This document shows, one piece after another, positions 60,251 through 64,000 of a DNA stretch of 64,000 bases. The stretch covers positions 1 to 64,000 of the forward strand of contig NZ_JAMZIE010000006.1 in assembly GCF_024178165.1 (NCBI RefSeq), read 5' to 3'. The stretch's first letter is position 1. Each line of letters begins with the position of its first letter. The notes beneath the pieces were generated by a model, which was not told the origin of the DNA, did not search any database, and saw nothing but the letters and a program-made list of their open reading frames with translations. The translations under genes were made by a program, and so were the position numbers. The stretch comes from Halohasta salina (lineage in GTDB: Archaea > Halobacteriota > Halobacteria > Halobacteriales > Haloferacaceae).

Positions 60251-61174
60251 TTAGCGGCGATCCGAGAGCCATTCCGCACCGAGTTTCCGACCCAGCGCCC
60301 GCCGCTTCAGTAGGGCGAACCCGGCGAAGATCACGACGAAACCGACGACGGCGAGCGCGTCGATCGACTCGCCCAACACGAGCCACCCCGACAGCGCCGC
60401 GAAGATCGGCACCGTATAGGAGACGAGGTTGATTTCGATCGCGCCGAGTCGGTCGAGCAACGCGAAGTAGATCACGTAGCCGATCGCGCTGGCGAACACG
60501 GCGAGATAGCCGACAGTCACGACCGCCCCCGGCGTGAGGGTCACGTCGGCCAGCGATTCGGAGGGGAGCCCGAAGCTGATGGCGTGGAGCGCGACCGCGC
60601 CGAGGGCGGTCGACCACGCGACCGTGCCCTCCGCCGGCAGGTCGCTGTCGGTTCGCTGGACCAGCACGCTCCCGAGGGCGACGCTGACCGCCGCCAGCAG
60701 CACGAACCCCGGCGCGAGCAGGTCGGCCGCAAGCAGATTCGCGGGATCGGGCCGGGCGACCAGCCCGACGCCGAGAAAGCCCAACAGGAGTCCGATCGAC
60801 TCGACGACTCCCAGTCGCTCGCTCGGAAGCAGGAGTCGTGAAAAGCCGGTCGCCAACACGGGGTTCATCCCGATCAGGATGGCGGCGACGCCGCTCGTCA
60901 CCCCTTGTTGGCCGACGAACAGGAAGGCGTTGTAGAGGGCGATGATAAGCGCCGCGCTGACGGCGACGGTCGACCAGTCGGCCCGCGTTCGAGGCCGCCA
61001 GTAGCCCGTGGTGGCCGCAGCGTAGCCGAGCATGCCGACCGCGGTGAGATCGTAGCGAAACGCCGCGAACAGCACCGGTGGCATGAACTCCAACCCCGCC
61101 TTGATCGTCATGAACGACGTTCCCCACAGAAACGACAACAACACGAACAGTCCGGCGTTCCGGGAAGCGGGCAC
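60251..61174 (-). CDS. EamA/DMT-family permease
   Basis: 307 residues with about ten TM helices in two EamA repeats: the first begins FVLLSFLWGTSFMTIKAGLE, the second includes FVLLAAVSVALGSVLVQRT and YTVPIFAALSGWLVLGESI. GTG start. DMT proteins export amino acids or metabolites; substrate unknown. A C-terminal basic tail (RRALGRKLGAEWLSDRR) is unusual for haloarchaea. Confidence 0.85.
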   Translation of the reverse strand: MPASRNAGLFVLLSFLWGTSFMTIKAGLEFMPPVLFAAFRYDLTAVGMLGYAAATTGYWRPRTRADWSTVAVSAALIIALYNAFLFVGQQGVTSGVAAILIGMNPVLATGFSRLLLPSERLGVVESIGLLLGFLGVGLVARPDPANLLAADLLAPGFVLLAAVSVALGSVLVQRTDSDLPAEGTVAWSTALGAVALHAISFGLPSESLADVTLTPGAVVTVGYLAVFASAIGYVIYFALLDRLGAIEINLVSYTVPIFAALSGWLVLGESIDALAVVGFVVIFAGFALLKRRALGRKLGAEWLSDRR

Positions 61175-61294
61175 AGCCCATCTTTCGGGTAGGCATATTA
61201 AAAACGCGCGTCTCGGTGACCACCGCGGACCCGTCGACGTGGGTGCGACCGCGTTCCCCGACAGGGTTGGTGGTGGTGGTATCGATCGGCCGAG

Positions 61295-63169
61295 TTAGTC
61301 GTGTGGGTGCAACCGCTCGATGGCCTCGTGGACCGAGTCCGTCCGTCCGATGACGGTGAGATGGTCGCCGTAGTGGACCTCTTGGCTCGTCTCGGGAACC
61401 GTGTTCTCGTCGCCCCGGCTGACGAGGGCGATCATGCTCCCGTCGGGCAGCAACTCCGAGACCTCGCCGACGGTCTGGCCCACCAGTTTCTCGTCGGTGA
61501 CTTCGATCTCCTGGACGTCGCCGCTGCGGCCGATCTCGGTCATCCACCGCGAGAGGGCGGGGCGTTCGATCCGGTTGTCGATGGCCCACGCCGTCGACGA
61601 CGACGCCGAGACGGTGTCGACGCCCAACTCGTTGAACGCCTCGACGTTGTCGGGCTCGTTGACCCGCGAGATGACGTCGTCGGTGTCGAACTTGGAGTTG
61701 GCCAGTTGGGCGACCAACAGGTTCGTGTCGTCGTCGCCGGTCGCCGCGACGACCGTTTTCGCCCGCTCGGCACCGGCCTGCTGGAGCGTCTCGATATTGG
61801 TGCCGTCGCCGTCGCGGATGGTAAAGCCGTCGTTGCGGAGCGCTTCGGCTTCGGCCGTCCGCTCCTCGATAATAACGACGTTCTCGCCGCGCTCTTCGAG
61901 CCGTTCTGTGATCTCTCTGCCTACACGACCGCCGCCGACAACGAGTACACGCATTGGTATCACCTGTAGTTTTTCAGCTATCTGTCTGGCGAAGCCACCC
62001 TCGAAGACCACAGTCAGCAGGATGACGAGAAAGACCGTCCCCGCGAGCACGCTCGCGCCTTCAGGGTTCGATGGGGGTTCGGGGGTCTGCAGCTGGATGG
62101 CGAACAGCGTCGCAACGCTGGCGGGAATGATCCCGCGGGGGCCGACGAAGCTCATAAACAGTTTCTCGTTCCGCTTGAACCGCTCGCCGGTCGTCGACAC
62201 GAACACGAGCAGCGGCCGCACGAACAGCGCGACCGCCGCGACAACCGCGAGCCCGCCGAGGCCGAGCGACAACAGCGTCTCGAACTCGATCAGCGCCGCC
62301 AGTGCGATGAAGACGAACGACAGCACGATGATCGTCACGTCGCCTTTGAACTCCTCGATGGTCTCCTCGTAGGGCAGGTCGGCGTTGCCGAGGACGATCC
62401 CGGCGGTCGCCACCGCGGCCACGCCGGATTCGGAGGCGAGCGTGTCCGCGAGGCTGAACGCGAGGATCGCTCCCGCCAGCGTCATCAGCCGGGCGTTCTG
62501 TGGCGTCCAGCCGGTCGACAGCTCCGCGCGCACGAAGAGGAACCACAGGACGCCAGCCGTCACCAGCCCGAAGAAGACGCCGATGCTCAGTCGCTGGATG
62601 AACTCGGTGAGATAGGACGCCGGCGTGGTTTCCTGTGCCGACAGGAGTTTGAAGATGACGACCGCGAGGATCGCCGCGGTCACGTCGTTGACGATCCCCT
62701 CGGTTTCGAGGGCGGCAGCGACGCGATCCCTGACCGGGACCACCGCGAGGATCGGTGTGATCACCGTCGGACCGGTCGCGATCAGGAGCGCGCCGATCAG
62801 TGCCGCGATCGCCCACTCCGTCCCGAGAAAGTAGCGGGCTGCGAGGGTCGTCCCGACGAAGGAGATCACGGCCCCGACCGTAATCAGCCGCAACGCCGCC
62901 GAGGGGGCCTCCCGTAGTTTGTCGACCTTGAGGTGGAACGAACCCTCGAAGACGATGATCGCGACGCTGATGCCGACGATGGTCGTCAGCGACTCGCCGA
63001 AGACCTCGGTCGTGACAAGCGCCATCCCTTTGGGGCCGACGGCGACACCCGCGATGATCAGAAACAGCACGCTCGGCACACGGTACCGGTCGGCGAGCAC
63101 CTGTGCGGTCACACCGAGTGCGAGGATGATCGCAACGACGACGAGCGTATCGGGGCCTTGTCCAACCAC
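61295..63169 (-). CDS. Cation/proton antiporter with RCK (TrkA) domains
   Basis: 624 residues. An N-terminal NhaP/KefB-like membrane domain (about 1-395, 12-13 helices, ending GGFARQIAEKLQ) is joined to a cytoplasmic RCK_N domain with VLVVGGGRVGREITERLEE (Rossmann NAD(H) site, about residue 405) and an RCK_C domain (about 540-620). It probably exchanges K+ or Na+ for H+ under nucleotide control. ATG start. Divergent from the ABC ATPase gene at 63272. Confidence 0.9.
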   Translation of the reverse strand: MVGQGPDTLVVVAIILALGVTAQVLADRYRVPSVLFLIIAGVAVGPKGMALVTTEVFGESLTTIVGISVAIIVFEGSFHLKVDKLREAPSAALRLITVGAVISFVGTTLAARYFLGTEWAIAALIGALLIATGPTVITPILAVVPVRDRVAAALETEGIVNDVTAAILAVVIFKLLSAQETTPASYLTEFIQRLSIGVFFGLVTAGVLWFLFVRAELSTGWTPQNARLMTLAGAILAFSLADTLASESGVAAVATAGIVLGNADLPYEETIEEFKGDVTIIVLSFVFIALAALIEFETLLSLGLGGLAVVAAVALFVRPLLVFVSTTGERFKRNEKLFMSFVGPRGIIPASVATLFAIQLQTPEPPSNPEGASVLAGTVFLVILLTVVFEGGFARQIAEKLQVIPMRVLVVGGGRVGREITERLEERGENVVIIEERTAEAEALRNDGFTIRDGDGTNIETLQQAGAERAKTVVAATGDDDTNLLVAQLANSKFDTDDVISRVNEPDNVEAFNELGVDTVSASSSTAWAIDNRIERPALSRWMTEIGRSGDVQEIEVTDEKLVGQTVGEVSELLPDGSMIALVSRGDENTVPETSQEVHYGDHLTVIGRTDSVHEAIERLHPHD

Positions 63170-63271
63170 ACACCTTGGTATTCAACCAGTTCATAAATGA
63201 GTGGCGAGAGTTGCGTCGGCCGGGGTCCAGCGATCTCGAACATACAAGGCACGTGCGGCCCTCGGTAGTGT

Positions 63272-64000
63272 ATGCCACCTCGGGACACCGACGAACCGGC
63301 CGATCGGTCACGCGACGGCCACCATCGACCGGGCGGTCAGACCGCCAGCCCGGCGGCGGTCGACGTCGAGGGCCTCGAACTCGTCTACGGCGACGGAACG
63401 ACCGCCGTCGACGGCGTCGAGTTGCGCGTTCCGAACGGCGAGTGTTTCGGGTTTCTGGGTCCGAACGGCGCGGGCAAAACGACGACGATCAAGGTGCTGG
63501 CGACGCTGCTGTCGCCGACCAGCGGCAGCGTTCGCGTCAACGGCTTCGATGTGACAACCGAATCGAGGGCTATCCGCGAGACCATCGGCTACATGGCCCA
63601 AGAGACGAGCATCGACCCGGAACTCACCGCCGCCGAAAACATCCGATTTGCCTGTGAGGCCTACGGCGTCCCGCGGGGCGAGCGCGACGAGCGTGTCGAC
63701 GAACTACTCGATCTGGTCGAACTCGGCGATGTCGCCGACAAGCGGGCCGAGGAGTTCTCCGGCGGGATGAAAAAGCGACTCGACGCGGCGACCGCCTTGG
63801 TCCATCGCCCGCCGCTGGTGTTCCTCGACGAACCGACTACGGGGCTCGATCCGAAGGCCCGAAACCGCCTGTGGGAGTACTTCCGGCAGATCAACGACCG
63901 CGGAACGACGATCTTCCTGACGACCCAGTATCTCGAAGAGGCCGACCAGCTCTGTGACCGGCTGGCGGTCATCCTCGATGGCCGGATCGTCGCCGACGGC
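63272..64000 (+). CDS. ABC transporter ATP-binding protein (DrrA/CcmA-like), 3' truncated by window
   Basis: First 243 residues from an ATG at 63272, open to the right edge. Walker A GFLGPNGAGKTTTIK (about residue 75), signature EFSGGMKKRLDAATAL, Walker B PLVFLDEPTTGLDPKARN, and Q/H loops YMAQE and LTTQYLEEADQLC. Subfamily of ABC-2 exporters with a separate permease, which should follow downstream outside the window. An N-terminal charged lead of about 30 residues is variable. Confidence 0.9.
   Translation, partial: MPPRDTDEPADRSRDGHHRPGGQTASPAAVDVEGLELVYGDGTTAVDGVELRVPNGECFGFLGPNGAGKTTTIKVLATLLSPTSGSVRVNGFDVTTESRAIRETIGYMAQETSIDPELTAAENIRFACEAYGVPRGERDERVDELLDLVELGDVADKRAEEFSGGMKKRLDAATALVHRPPLVFLDEPTTGLDPKARNRLWEYFRQINDRGTTIFLTTQYLEEADQLCDRLAVILDGRIVADG

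Noticed and set aside
58734..61589. Continuous 951-residue open frame on the minus strand
   Set aside because: Only the part below 60161 has a signal and sensible composition; the upstream part is arginine-rich and overlaps the permease gene in another frame.
1..64000. CRISPR arrays, tRNA, rRNA genes
   Set aside because: No regularly spaced direct repeats and no cloverleaf-like or rRNA sequence recognised in any intergenic gap.

Overview
The window looks like a stretch of main chromosome from a haloarchaeon (class Halobacteria). It is GC-rich, its proteins are strongly acidic, and exported proteins carry Tat-type lipoprotein signals. Replication and repair proteins are of archaeal type: MCM, RfcS, an RPA operon, Lhr, two XPD/Rad3-like helicases and Cdc48. 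Many small genes belong to families known mainly from haloarchaea, and several genes have a TATA-like box about 25-35 nt before the start codon, as expected for leaderless transcripts. The genus cannot be fixed from sequence alone. I found no tRNA, rRNA or CRISPR array, and only the tail of one IS transposase at the left edge.

Layout. 1-2.2 kb: transposase tail, then two membrane/exported proteins including a DUF5305-like protein. 2.3-9.8 kb: TrxR-like flavoprotein, MCM helicase interrupted by a 473-residue intein, small haloarchaeal proteins, XPD-like helicase. 9.8-15.2 kb: CorC/CNNM-type membrane protein, PiT phosphate transporter with a small membrane partner, phosphoesterase, CDF metal exporter, RfcS. 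15.3-20.4 kb: lipoprotein, SAMP2, peroxiredoxin-like protein, acetyltransferase, a sensor histidine kinase broken by a frameshift, RlmE-type rRNA methyltransferase, metal-binding HMA protein. 20.4-22.4 kb: two divergent TrmB-like regulators around a 364-nt control region.

22.6-32.7 kb: SprT-like protein, then an anaerobic (cobalt-early) cobalamin corrin-ring cluster in two minus-strand operons: cbiT-cbiL-cbiF-cbiG, and cbiH-cbiH-ferredoxin-(LAGLIDADG-like protein)-cbiX, with a DUF3209-type gene nearby. A UspA gene lies between the operons. Both operons share an upstream element, and one intergenic region carries a TrmB-like site. 32.9-42.1 kb: MscS, an orphan YcaO protein, a TbsP-like regulator, a second XPD/Rad3-like helicase, thioredoxin, riboflavin/F420-pathway reductase, glycosyltransferase, and a protein with DSPYQ repeats. 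42.2-49.1 kb: rpa1-rpap1-rpe1 operon followed by Lhr. 49-55.7 kb: rhomboid protease, intact 7TM sensor kinase, Cdc48 and small proteins. 55.8-58.7 kb: Tat lipoprotein, membrane protein, archaeal shikimate kinase overlapping chorismate mutase. 58.7-64 kb: an unusual exported protein, DMT permease, cation/proton antiporter with RCK domains, and the start of an ABC ATPase running off the window.

The most noteworthy items are the degenerate LAGLIDADG-like protein translationally coupled to cbiX, the MCM intein carrying an extra helix-turn-helix, the shared cobalamin promoter element, the orphan YcaO enzyme, the frameshifted kinase, and an exported protein with an HU-like tail. No wholly new multi-gene system is proven here; these are the best leads.
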